Part shown: positions 1 through 13,200 of the stretch, in pieces | Position numbering within the stretch: position 1 is the stretch's first letter | Layout: each line of letters begins with the position of its first letter | Assembly (NCBI GenBank): GCA_035041965.1 | Contig: JAPYMA010000240.1 | Location: forward strand, 241,655 to 305,654 | Direction of reading: 5' to 3' | DNA: 64,000 nt | Source of the DNA: Anisakis pegreffii | Lineage: Eukaryota > Nematoda > Chromadorea > Rhabditida > Anisakidae | Made by a program: the position numbers and the translations under genes | The notes under the pieces: generated by a model | Told to the model about the DNA's origin: nothing | What the model saw: only the letters and a program-made list of their open reading frames with translations | The model's database searches: none

Positions 1-499
1 ATTATATGCACAAACCAAACGATGTGTTGATTCAATGGAAGAGTTGACGATGTTCAATACAATTGCTTAACAAGATTTCATAAAATGCTTAACAATTTGC
101 TTGCTTAAATATCACAACTAACAATAAAACACTTATTAATTTTCAAATATCAAATATATTTCAAATATTTTGCGAACGTACCTTCTTAATACTATCATCT
201 TATGAAAGCAGAGCTCAGTCTCCATTTCAATTTCAAGAATCAAGTTTTCTCCATCGATTTTACAAATCACTTTTTCTAAACCTTCCGACCTTTCACCGCA
301 CCCATCAATACATTGGGTGCAATACATTATGAGGAAAGAAGTGCATCTCTTAATAGAAGAGAAATTTTTTTGTTTGTGACTGTAAATGCAAAGCGAGAAA
401 CGAAAGAACGAACGAGACAGGCTGCTAGTGCTGCTTCCATCCGATCGCTTCTCAAACATACAATTCCCAATAACGTGTGTGTTTCGATGGACTAATTCA

Positions 500-583
500 T
501 GAAAAAATTCCTCATGGATTTATTCAATTAATAAGCCATCACGATGGATTATTAACTGAATAAATCTACGAGGAATTTTTTCA
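500..583. repeat. 84-bp hairpin, 35-bp stem
   Basis: The left arm (500-534) and the reverse complement of the right arm (549-583) agree at 32 of 35 positions. The loop is 14 nt (535-548). One of the three mismatches would be a G-U wobble in RNA. Size and shape fit either a small MITE with long terminal inverted repeats or a pre-miRNA-like precursor. The sequence alone does not decide between them. Confidence 0.75.
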
Positions 584-1296
584 GTTGAAATAATAAAAAC
601 AATGAAACGATGGGACTTTTCAGTCATCATCTTTACACTCCATTTATTTGCTCACATTCATAATCCGCAGTCCGCATGAACAGAATAGAACAAAACCGAA
701 CCAGACAATGAAAGGCCGTAAAAAAACTCTTCAAAAAATAACGATTTCACTATTCATCTCCCGAGTAAACATACAAAGTAAATTTACCATACACTAATAA
801 AACAAACTGGGAATTTTTATTTCTTATATATATATATATACGTATGTACAACAAATATCATCACCAGAAATTCGCGATAACACGACAACAAGATCGCAAT
901 CATGAATTGAATCAAACCAATGCATTAACCATCAAAGGCTAATTTACACGATGAATAAAATACGCCATGAACATGGAAAAGTGCACGACACAAGGCAACC
1001 ATCAGTTGATATCAATCACTTATTAGATATTTACAACGGTTCACAATAATAACCAGTCATTTCATCCTAATCAAAATTGAGATGAATAATTTAAAAGCAA
1101 ATAACATTTCTTCACGAGTGACTAAAACAGAACTCTGAAAAGAATACAAAGGAAAGATGACTTTTATGAACCCGAATGGATCATGGATAATCTTTATCCA
1201 AACTCATAAGAAAAATGTTTCCACAGAATAATTTCAGATCAAAACCTCAAATCTCTGTAATCATTAATACCAGTAAGCGGGAATGATTGGTTCTAT

Positions 1297-1387
1297 GAGG
1301 GTGGGCAATCCGCTAGTAGTGGAATTGCTAATTCGCTATTTTCCTAAGTTTTGCTAATTGGCGGAATAATGCGCTGTTGCCCACCTC
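1297..1387. repeat. Small palindromic repeat, GGGCAAT family
   Basis: The ends are inverted: GGTGGGCAA near 1300 and TTGCCCACC near 1377. The interior carries the words CGCTATT and GCTAATTGGCGGAAT. Related sequence recurs at about 40063-40135 and, in a tandem arrangement, at about 57120-57300. This looks like a non-autonomous foldback or MITE family. No transposase is visible. Confidence 0.5.
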
Positions 1388-2443
1388 TGAAGATTGCTTT
1401 TTCTTCACCGCCTTCTGAAGCACGCATTCAATATATATGCTTACCGAAATAACTTATAGGTAACATTTTGTCCCATAAATTACGAACGAATACATATTCA
1501 AAAAACAAATGAAAACAAACCAAAAATAAAGGTAATATAAAACGAATGAATTTGCAAACAATAAACTTCACGACACGATACATTTAATAAATTACAAACT
1601 CTATCAATCACATCATCAAAATCGCTCATGACCATACGTGAACCTTTCCCGAACAAACACGAAATAAAAATACAACGAATGAAAAAAAAACGAATCTTTC
1701 TCATAGGATTACCTACCCTGCCTATTCACCTACGAATAAAATGAATAACGCTCAGCTACGCACTTTTAATCGATGAAATTAATGCGTCACAATTCAAACG
1801 ATCATACTATCAGAACAATCAACTAGCAATAAAGCTCAAAATGCATCAGATCGCCAACAAAACTATTTCAAATTTATCACAGAATTTCGAGTCCATCAGA
1901 CATTTTCAGTTTGACTAGATGAACTTTCTCCTGCAAACATTTTTACTTTATGAGCAAAAACAATAGTGAATTTTTGCAAGTTCGCAACCAATTTTCGTAC
2001 ATCATCGCTCGATGTTTCCTACACCAAATGCATCAAATGTTTGAACCATATTTGAAATTATTGTCGTGCTGAGAATCCAACAATTTTGACGATTCATCGA
2101 AGTTTTCGAAGAGATGAGTGAATTTTTTCGCTAAATTTAAACGCAAAAAACACCACCATGAGGAAGAAGTAGAACATGAAGATACAGATCGACTCGAACA
2201 ATCACCTGAATTGATCAGCACAGGATCAACTTCGGGGATTGCGAAGTCGATGGAATAAAACTAAATATAGCAAAAATATGTCGAATCATTCTAGGACATC
2301 TGGAAATTCGTGCTAAGCTATAATCAGATACGCTCAATTATAACTATGCAGACATCTACAGGCATATTATCCAAAACCCAGAAGTGTATTCATCAGGATT
2401 CTAAAGAATCACGGAGACAACTGGAATTCCTGTTAGAATCTGC

Positions 2444-5400
2444 CTAAACAATCGGATTATTGCTCCGATCAACATAAATAGGTACGCTACTACCATCCTC
2501 ACTCGGCGCTGCCTCCATACTGCTTTGATCGTTCGCATCGATCGTCGCTCGTGACTCATCAATCTTTGGCGCTTCTAGTGAAGCGTTCTTATTACGATAC
2601 AGAACATAGTGCTGGATTATGAACACTATATCGAAAATCATCGATACAAGCCCTAAACCGAATTTCACCGGGTTACCATAGAAGGCACTCCAATCATCTG
2701 AAACAAACAGAGGCATTCAGAACATTACGAGCGGAACGAATGAATATGAAATAATGCCACCGGGTTAGAAGATTAGAAATTGTAACAGACTGCTCCACAA
2801 TTTTAATGGAGTGTGATTTGTTGGACAATAAACAACATCCAAACGTATTCAGCCAACTCAACTATGGGAATCATACGAGTTAAAATGAGACTAACAACAG
2901 AATGACCAAAACAAAGTCACAAACCAGTATTAATCGCTTGAAGTATCATTTGACATATATCCATGCTACCACCTAGGAAATCTAGCAATACGTTACCTAT
3001 CGACCATCCTACTGTACTTTTACGTCGGAAGTTGAAAAAGGCCTGAAATAGTAATTGAAAAAGTATTAATCAAACTATAGATAATAATGGGAAGTGACAT
3101 CCAATGGCAAAATCGAATGAACACGAAATAATGCCCCTCAGTTTTTTAAAATAGTCAAATTATAGATAATTCTTTTAAATCAATGTCGCCTTGTTTTAAA
3201 AAGTCATTCGATCATTTAATAATGCAATTATTGATCAAAAGATCAAACAATCAAAACGATTGCGTTGTTCAAAGAGTGCATTTCGAGCGCGTATTTAGAC
3301 AATGAGCTCGATTTGTGCCCTTTTTGGAACAAGTTCTGCATTTTTCCGTATCAAAATATCAGAAATCACGAATCTATATTGCGTCACTCATTTCATGAAT
3401 CTATGAACATCGTCATCAACTGAACCAAATCAAAGTATAAGTATAAAAAGACATCAAAATATGGCAACAATTTTCATTCTTTGATATCAAAGTATTGTTA
3501 TTATTGTATCAACAACGACAGTACTTTGATATCAAAGTATAAAATTCAGTTCCATTTTGACAGGATAATATTACTGTTTTGAGTACCATCCCACGATTTA
3601 TGAACACTGCAAAACATTGGATTCAATGATGTATGAAGCAGATTTAAAGATGCTTAAAGAACATTTTCGTGCTTAAACTCGTTCGTTACCTGAGGGAAAT
3701 ATTTGCAAAGGGTGACAGCCATTTTCACATATGACAAGAACATGATAAACTGCAGGGTGTTGATAACATCAGTCATCGACAGGATGAATGAAATCACAGC
3801 AAATAGGATGAATGCACTCGAAATACCCGAACATGTATATGAAACACGTTGACCACCTCGCTGAAACAACAACAACACCATTACCTCGAACACATAAGAA
3901 ATCTTAACAGCCACATTCGCCGATTCAATTCGTTCACAACTTTTCTGAATCTACTACGATTTGACCGGTTTAAAATTTACTCTCACTAAGTGAGTAAATC
4001 TTCGTATACCGCTCATTCACTCACTCACTAAATTCACAATTATCAATGTAATGTAAAAAATTATTCCCAAATAAATTTCCAACAAAAAACCTCATAGAAG
4101 AAACACTGCAGGGCGGTTACAATACACGCGAACAGGGCATGAACAGCGAAAACCACATCGTTCAATAAGACTGGAATGTGCGTATGAGGATGAGTTCGTT
4201 CATAGATATCCTGAAATATCTTACTCGTAAAATATTCACTAATAAAAATTTTTCTCTTCATAAATAAAAAATAAAAAATCACATAAAACCATTGTCATTG
4301 ATAGATGTAATGTCAAGCATTTTTCAATTCTGGGATCACTTCTCTCCCACCATTTGCTTCAAAACCGTTGAATCTCACAAACATATTCATTATACGACCA
4401 AAAACAATTCAAACAAACCGAACCTGAACATTCATGTCGAAGTACATCAAAACGTTGTAGAATGTGTAACACGTAAAACCGATTATATTCAACACGAGAA
4501 AATCAAAATTTAGGCCAACAACACTGAAAATTTTTAGCAATAATGAAACCTTTCCTTTATAGCTGGAGATCATGAAATACCTCAATAAATGCTCTTCCAT
4601 CTAAACTAATCTTAAAAATTACTAAAACCCAAGCAAACTACTGCTTCTCAATTTTCTTACGATCCATCCACTGACCGAATTTCCACTATACATTCCCCAA
4701 TCTACGCATCTCTTATAAAAACTTCCACCTGGAGCGTTTCGTGCCATATGCACTTATAACAAAAATATTGCAGAAACAATGAGATTCAAAATATTCACAA
4801 ACAATATTCACTGTTAAAAATGAACCTTCGCCGTTTGAAATTCAAATAGATTTGTGGATAAAACGATATACTCCACGCAACAAAATATATCCATCCAACG
4901 ACAATCACTAAAATTGATAGAGCCGAGCTGTGCACCACTGTAACTTCCACGAAAGTTCGATTCAGATTACTGAAAAACAAGTTTTCATTCACCTGTTTAA
5001 CAATTTCCCGCGATGCACTGTTGAATAAGAATGATGAAAATTTTTCATATCATATTAATTGTTTGCATTTTCAAATTTCATTCGAAACTTTTTTGGGTAC
5101 TTCTCTTCCATTTTCTTATGATTACTTATGAAGTTCACTTCCTTCCATTCAGGAAGATTCTCAACTGGACAATAAATTTGGAAATCGGAGAAGTCTCTTT
5201 GATTGATGATTAACTTCGATTTCGAATACTATTATTCACCACCTATTTTGTCTTCAATCACTTGACAGTGCTCGTTTTTACTTATGAGACACTTCAGTCT
5301 GAAACTGTCAACGCAACTAACGAATACGAATCAAAAACGATAAACTGAGTGTTTCATTGCAGATAAACTCAAAGTTGACAAATTCGAGATTTCAGAATCA

Positions 5401-7081
5401 AAAAAGTAATCATATGAAAGAAAACAACCTTGGAAACAGATAAACTCAAGGAAATAGAATCAAGAAGTGGGCTGCCCAAAAAATATAAAAATAAAATAAA
5501 ATCAAAAATTTATCATAACGCTACAATACCAAGAATGATAACAACGTTACGGTGAATTGTTTAAAAGATATTTTTGTGAAAACTGATGAGAAACTGAGAA
5601 TTTCCCTATATCATATGAATTGACTGCTTCTAAATCCTTCTGTTTCGAACAATTCAAGCCGAAGACGGTAACGATAACTTGCAAACAATTGACTAGTACG
5701 TTTTAGTGCAGTACGTTTGATAGAACCAGAATCTGATATGAATGCGCAAAGACTCATCACTACACTAATTGTCTCATCAAGTAAGTGGTCCATTGTTACT
5801 GTTACTATTACCAGTGGGATCATTACCAACAGTATTATTTCTGAACAAACTGAATTCTTTTTTCCATCAATGATACAGTTGGCAACATCGTTGCGATCCA
5901 CTACAGTTAAATGATCCACTGTATAACAACTGTGTGTACCTCAGCTAGATTCAAATCTTCTTGAACGAGTTTAAAACATTTAGCCCCGTGTGCTTCGTAC
6001 AAAATATGTGTGGGATTCGAGAGGTGGGATACTGAACGGTCTAGAAATCAATTGTTCATCACCTGATATAAAAAGTTTTCCGCAAGAAAATGTATGCTTT
6101 TTACTAGATTTTTGTGGAAAACAAAGAGAAACTTCTGGGAAAGCAACGTTCCGGAATATATAAAAATGAGGAACCTGAATGGACATTCTTCCGTAGAATT
6201 GATATAGCGGCACTTGTCCACTTCCAGTACTGTGCGACTAGTGATCTTCAGACCAACTACGGTCACATTTTTCCGTCGTTCCTTGGCATTCATCAAGAAA
6301 ACATGCGGTGTGGCTTCGAAGTTCGGATCTGATCGCAGTGTCAGCTCGACGTCTGTGTCCAATGCTTCACTGAAAAACGAGTGGATATGGATTTATTTGG
6401 AGGATTCACATAAAAAAGATTTCCATGATTAGTTTTCCAGAACAATTTCGCATTTTCAGAGACCTATTCCGTTTAATTTCGTCCCGTGGAGAGCATTTTT
6501 TTGCAAAATAAAAAATACTTGTTTCTTATCGTGAATGATAAAATTCAGATGCTTTTTTTTGCAATCAAATGGAATCTATGTACACATAAAGCGTATTCGA
6601 CAGATTTTTAAATCATTATTGCATGGCTTATAACTCAGAGCAATACCGCCGAATAATAATACACAACTCAAAGCATGTTCAGTTGATGATCTGTGAAAGC
6701 ACATCTTCAATGATATTCAATGCGACCAGTACTATCCAGAATCGCCATTTAGTTGATCAAAGAATCTTTCAAAATAATGTATAAATAAAATGCTAATTAA
6801 AATAACAATCAATCATATGAATGAATGACCATTCAATTGAATGAACAAACAATATGAAATACTCACTTCGTGTAAAATTCAGCACTACTATGTTCTCCAA
6901 TAGTGATTGAAATTTTTGCCGGTTGCACTAGTAGCTTTTCACCGCGGTTGCTCATGCCAGTGCCACCACCACCAGCAGCAGTAGCAGCACTAACTGTTGT
7001 CAGCGCTTCTGAACTAACCAACAATAGCTTACTGCTGGCCAAAACGTGAAGAGTTAACCAAATATGGCCCACGAACGTCAT
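2444..7081 (-). CDS. ctns-1: Cystinosin, lysosomal cystine/H+ symporter
   Basis: Exons on the minus strand: 6867-7081, 6175-6369, 4826-4969, 4424-4523, 4091-4210, 3690-3860, 2925-3042, 2444-2697. All junctions are GT-AG and in phase, giving 1317 nt and 438 aa (human is 367). Residues 1-25 form a signal peptide. A luminal region to about 150 carries N-glycosylation sequons. Seven membrane segments follow. PQ motif 1 is SFYPQ (P175-Q176) and PQ motif 2 is KYFPQ (P314-Q315). Acidic residues conserved in the family are visible: D192 in LNFDF, D336 in LLDFLGGS and D377 in IFDIVF. Family knowledge says it exports cystine from lysosomes using the proton gradient. The start ATG at 7081 gives the best signal peptide. 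An in-frame extension to 7228 exists, but an acceptor-like TTTCAG at 7153-7158 argues against it. The tail of about 50 residues is longer than in mammals and lacks the GYDQL signal. The 1.2-kb intron 4970-6174 contains only unsupported open frames. Confidence 0.95.
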
Positions 7082-7158
7082 TGTTAAGAGTATCGACAGT
7101 AAATGTATCAGAATTCTTTCTCTACTTACACAATAAAACCCTCTATTCCATCCTGAAA
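7082..7158 (-). promoter_or_regulatory. Probable trans-splice acceptor and leader of ctns-1 with tiny uORF
   Basis: On the minus strand a TTTCAG acceptor reads at 7158-7153 (CAG at 7155-7153), 71 nt upstream of the chosen ATG, as expected for spliced-leader addition in nematodes. The leader begins G-ATG-GAA-TAG, a two-codon upstream ORF. This is inference from sequence shape, since no transcript was available. Confidence 0.35.
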
Positions 7159-7228
7159 TATGGATACATCGATGATGATGACGATGACCATGACGTGGTG
7201 GATTACATAAGAACACTTTCATCATCAA

Positions 7229-10200
7229 TCACGAATCATTTGTGATGATAACGAGCGCTTAAACAATGAATGCAAGAGCACCACGGAAGAATATCATTCA
7301 TCTATCAACTAACAGACATCACAGCGTATAGCTAGCATCTCATAGCACTGTAAAATTGAGAGACGTCTTTGTAGACGAGAACAGAATAGGAAATTCGAAA
7401 AACAAATTGACTAAAACGATTAAAAAAAACACCGTTGAAAGAAAATAATGCCTTGGCAACGATGTAATAATAATCATAAAACATTACAATAGCTCGACGC
7501 GAACAACCGTCCTTAGTAATGGCTGAGAGGGGCATTGTGAATTGAATGCAGGCAGCAAAGCTTGCATTCATACAACCTTAATCAAATATTCACAATTCAA
7601 AAAATTCTATGACGAATAAATCACCAATCGAATTAACAAATCTTTGACTGCATTCATTATTGTTATTATAAATTGAATTAATAAACGGAAAGCATTCAAA
7701 CAAATTTTGAATGAAAGAATAAATGAATCCAGAAAAATGCAAATTTCTTGCGAAATTTTTCACTTAAAACTGCTGCTGCACGGTTTAGAGTAATTGATAT
7801 TTCACACGGCTAGAAATTCATGCAAAAATTTTATGAAGTTGCTTTCATATGATAAACTTCATTAATATCGCTAAATTTAAGAACTGTGCAGTGAAGTGAT
7901 TGATAAAATTAATTTGCATCGGTAAACCATAATTCCGCGCTGGGAAGTAGCAATATGATTCGATAACTTCTATGGAATAATTGAAAAGGATAAAACTGGG
8001 GGTGTAGAGGTAGGTTCGTATCGAGATATTGTTTGAGATTTCATCATGAGTTTGATAACTGATGTAGTCATGACAATGTCGTCATGACAATAGCATGATG
8101 ATATAAACGTATGTCTGCTAATCGAACAAATAGAATTTTTCAATATTTCGAAATTTGAAACGTCTACTGATCACGTGAATTTTTCATATTCGTCATAGAT
8201 AAAACCAAAAAATGAATTAGATTTGCTGAGAGATTATCTGATAGTTGGAAAACCACAGCAATTAATCTGCAGTACTGCAGTTCCACTCCTATCGCTGCGT
8301 ATTTCGAAATCTTTCAAGTTCGACGAAATTCATGATCTCGAGGAAGAAGGAACTAGATAGAGGTGAAAATTTTTACAATGCATTCTAAGATCAACTTCTC
8401 CTTTGATCACCTCTGCAACTAACTTTTCTTTTTTTTTGCTAGTGAGCGGAACATTTCAGAATGAACTCCGCTCAAACTAATCAGCTCGGCTGAGTGTCTA
8501 ATGAATGTTCCACAATACCGTCGAGAAGTAAAAATTTCAATTTTGTCATCTGTCAATCACTGTGCAAAAACAATAATTGACGGTAGAAAAACTTAGAAAT
8601 TAATTTGATTAACACTAATTTCATTAGAGTGAATGCAAACAAACACACGTATAACAGCAACTTCAACTACAACACGGTTAATATGGCTGATTTATTTGCG
8701 AATGGGTTGTCAACAAAACTGATCACTGGAACAAATAATTTACGGTATGACAGTTGACTACCAATAAATGCAAAAGTATGTGCGGTTTACTAATGAAGTC
8801 ATGAAAATTTTCACGCTAAAATGCTGAAAATTTTCATAAATATGGCAAACCCATCGATTCTTGCGATAATTCACAAATTTTTATTCATCCCATAGATGAT
8901 ATGAGATACGATTCATCAACTATCAATATGATTATCTGCACCTTTTGCTAATAGGACGATGAAATAACAAGAAACCTGATTTAAGCAAACTGAATTTAAA
9001 GTCCATGAAACATTTTTTTCGCGCATAACGATTCTGCTCAACTTCGGATGGGCGTAACGCCACTTACTACAATTGGATGATGAGCTGCCACAATTTAAAA
9101 GATACCTATAGGCATCTTTTAATGTAATGACTCGTAATGACATTATAATGTAATGAGTTCAACAGTAACTTCATCGTTCCGCGAAGAATATCTCATCGAG
9201 CTCATGGATGGGATATTAAAGTCAAGGTGTGGATCGACACTTTAGAAGAGTCATCGTTTCAGATGAACTGAAAAAAGCGGAAAAACATGACAGGTTGATC
9301 TGGTGCTATGCGGCTCTACGTAACTAAGGCAGTGCTGCAGAGAGAAAATTTATTGCCCATCAGAAATCAGGAATATAAATGATGTTCGTCCCATTTCCTT
9401 CAACTTCTGCTCAGTTTCCTAGGTAACAGATTCTAGAAATTCAGACAAGAATCTAGAATGACGAATCGCTCTGCCGTTCTATAAATGCTCGTCAAAAATC
9501 CCCGTTTTAAATCCTGAACTGACAAAGCTGAATCCAATTGTATAATAATTTTGTTGCTGTTGGAAACAACAAAATTTTTTGAGACATTCACAGAGAATTC
9601 ACTGAAGTAGATTCCTCCAAAATCTCAAACATAAAATTACAAAAGTTTAATGCATATTAAGCGATAGGCTGCGGAAAGACTGTGCATCGAGCAATAAGTG
9701 ATAAACAAAGATAATATCGCACGGGACAGTAGGTAAACAAAACAAGTTCGATGTGAATTAGTGATGCAAGCAAAATTCCGAAAATATCCACAGCGGTCGT
9801 CTTCGTCGTCGTCGTACAGCAGCACACTTGAATACGGCAATCAGGTGTGTACAGTCTGCTAGATGAGTGTGCGCAGCATGTACACACTGACGATGAGTGC
9901 TTATCAACGGTTAAATGAAATTCATTCGTGACGGACGGACGACTCGATCATGAATGTGCGTTTCGTTTCAGTGTTAGTGGAAAAAACGTGAATGATTACT
10001 TACTTCGTGAAAACAAGTTTTCATTAGGAGTTTAGACAATCAAAGTAATTACTCTGAATCAATCTTATTAATCATGATCACCTTTGGCACAAAATTGTGT
10101 ACTTCATCTGTCATTCTCCAGTTATCGGGTCTCATTGAATTGGTGAACAGTTACTGCTTCCTAACGCTTGACGATACTTTTCCGTCAGGGAAATTTTCCG

Positions 10201-13200
10201 CGAATTTTCAGTCAGTCTGAATTTTCGGTCAGTTCAAGTGCGATACTGGATTCTACATTTTTTGATCGTGCGAAACTCGATAACTTAAGGCTTTTTGATC
10301 GTGGATCAGTACTTTCAAAGAAACTCGTACCGAGATTAAAGTATGGACAGCCTTTGTTTTGTATTCATTCGATAACCTACGAATGATTTCTTGGTTCGCC
10401 TCGAAAATTCTCCTTGTAACTAGAGACAATGACCGAAAATCTAGTGCATTCGAGGTGGCGTTCAGTCGCTGCAAAAAACGAAATCAATCGGTGATAATAT
10501 GACGTTCTCATAATATAACAAATGGTTGAACGGTTGGATATTAGTATGTCGCTGAATGGATAGATAATGAGCAACACAGCAAAGGGTTTCGAAATAAATT
10601 GGAATAATGTTTGCAAATGCAAAGGAGAACAAGAGAACGAAGATTATTATGCGATACAGGATCGCTTGAATCGGACGGACCGTAAATCATTCCGAATTCA
10701 TAATAGGAAAAGACAAATCAGCAGGGTTTTTTTTTTTTGCAATTCCAGATGAATAAAAAAGGATCGATAGGAAAAATCAAAAGTATAAAGGAGAAACAGG
10801 TGAAGAATTGACACAAATCGTATTGAACACAATTAAAATCAGTCGATAGCATACTAATGATTTTGATTTTGATGACTACTGAATTATTAATAATGACAAA
10901 AGATGGTGGACAATTAAAATAATTAAAACTAATCAGCATGATTAAATTCAGCATAATGAAAATTAATCAATGATTTGTGAACAAAATCGATTTCGGATCA
11001 TAGTCGATCACCTACGGATTGCAGCAACAAAAGAGGATCGCATCGGCTGGTAAAAAAATCAGTTCATGTCAGATTTAGGGATTGAATCACGTTTTAAAAA
11101 TTAGTGATCAAATCTCGTTCTTTGAATTCATCCATTTCAACATTTTGTCAACGCTTCATTCCCCTAAAATGAATGGTCTTGATTGTTAAGGGAATATGAG
11201 AGAACGAATGGATTTATGATGTGAAATTCAACAAGAATTTTCAGACAACCACAAAACAATGAAAAGAAGTTGGAATAATGATGTATCATGCGAATGCTCT
11301 CATGAATTTATTGAGAGATAGATGCAATTTGTTGTGGTATTCGAGTGAATCTGATCGCATATGCTTATGAATGGATGTTTAAACGATTATTTAAATCTGT
11401 GTGAACGAAATGAATCACCAAAAGTCTAAAATGTAACTATAAATGTGAATGTTTGGAAATGAATTCGTGAATGAAAAGCAAATTTAAAATTGCTCACAGT
11501 CAGTATGAAAATATCAAAATATAGATTCATGAAAAGATTCACGAAAAAGAAGACTGCATCAAGTATAAATACAAGCAGAAATGGAATTGTTTATAAGTCG
11601 AAGATGAAGTGCTCTGAAATCAGAGATTGCTATCGAATGATCGTTATATGCAACAGTTCATGAATTTTATGGAGTTTTAATGAATCGCAGTTTAAATTTT
11701 AAAGTGCAACGCAATGCTGGAATTTTAAACAATACTGGAACAAAACTTGATATGATATATTCGGGTGGTAAATTCAGGTATATTTGATCGAGTGGAATGC
11801 ATTATATCAACTAGTCAGTCATCTCCACGGCTCATTTCCGGTTTTCGTTGGTTTGTTTTGTTATGGTCACTTTTCAAAGCAAAATAGGTCATAAATTGCA
11901 TGTGGATTAATGGAATAAACTGGAAAAATATGGTATGGGATGAGGGAGAATACAGGTAATAATCGATGTTGAACGATAGCTCTCACCGTCTGCTTGGTAC
12001 ATTTCAAAAGTATGGACACCTGGACATTGCCAAAATTTTTGCTGCTCCGAATGAACCGATGATTGAATATATGAGAGGGCTAAAGGATGAGAATAGAAAG
12101 CAAAAGTAAATGGTCTTGTTTTTAATCTTAAATAATTCGAGCTTATCTGATAAGTTGTTCGATTTGAAAGCAGTTCGTTGAAACCAATAATTTTTGGAAC
12201 AGACTTGAAGGAGATGGTGATTAGGTGAGGTGAACGACGAGTCTAGCGTTTTATCGAGACAGAAATGAAACCTACTGGATTGACAAATCTGCACTTTCGG
12301 AGATTCTGGAGCCAACTGGGTGTTTCTCGTCACTGAATAAGTTTCTCAAATAAGCGGTAATAAATAGAAGTGGAAACGGTTAGGTCGGAGGAGAGTGAAG
12401 CAAATAAAAGTGTTCCGTCGATGTCAGTCAATACTTCTCTTGCTCAAGAAATTTTAATGACCGACATCAATCAAATTACAGTCGCACTCAAGTATGATCA
12501 ATCACTTCTGTGTATCACACAAAACAAAGATTCTCAAAATGATATTTTCACATCTCATAATTTCTATCTTTCTTTTTCTCACTTCCATTGGTAAGGCACT
12601 CCATATGGGATTGAATCGGTGAAATTTGAGTCGTAGCTCTCGAAGGTTGGAAAATTCACTGACAAAAACACTGAATCAAGCCTAGCGGCAGGCAAGCATG
12701 TTTGGCTCGGTTTGGACTGAACTGCAAAGTGGTGCAAAGTGTCACCCATCATTCGGGAATAGATTTCGCAGGAATGGTGAAAGCGAGTATTATTTATAGC
12801 AGAATATTTCTGTTTCTGTGAATTTAGTGCAACTGTTGTTGAACTTTTGCGTGTTTGATACGCGGCGGAAAAAATCTTTTCATATTATTTGATTGCATGC
12901 CGTATCTGAGAGCGATGAATGGAGCAATTGAATAAAGCCATGAATAGGTCACACAATGAAAGTTTGAATAAATGAAATATCATTCATTCATCAGTGAGAA
13001 ATTTTTTCTCGAGATATGGTGCGGTGCATTCATTAGATATTGTGAAATGAGAAGCACTTTCTTTCAGAATTCTATTCATCACACGAAATCAATTCCAGCA
13101 CAATGAAATTGCTTGCCATCAATTACTACGAATTGCCTCTGAATGCGTTGCACTACTCATGTCGTCGTCGTTCTGCCCTGCCCTTTCACTGTTACACGAA

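Larger units (their letters stand above)
1..2443. other. Intergenic region downstream of cystinosin
   Basis: No supported gene. Short open frames here have no recognisable domain, no splice-phase support and low-complexity composition. The stretch contains an 84-bp hairpin (500-583), a short TA microsatellite near 828-840 and a small palindromic repeat (1297-1387). The 3' end of the cystinosin transcript should fall in the upper part of this interval on the minus strand. I found no clean AATAAA within about 250 nt of the stop, so its poly(A) site is unplaced. Confidence 0.6.

Noticed and set aside
5611..5919. 102-codon minus-strand frame between two cystinosin exons
   Set aside because: The flanking exons 6175-6369 and 4826-4969 already join in phase with a good family match; this frame adds nothing resembling cystinosin and overlaps an equally open plus-strand frame.
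12004..12594. Pair of about 75-109 codon frames on opposite strands
   Set aside because: No domain, no splice-phase support, ordinary AT-rich sequence.
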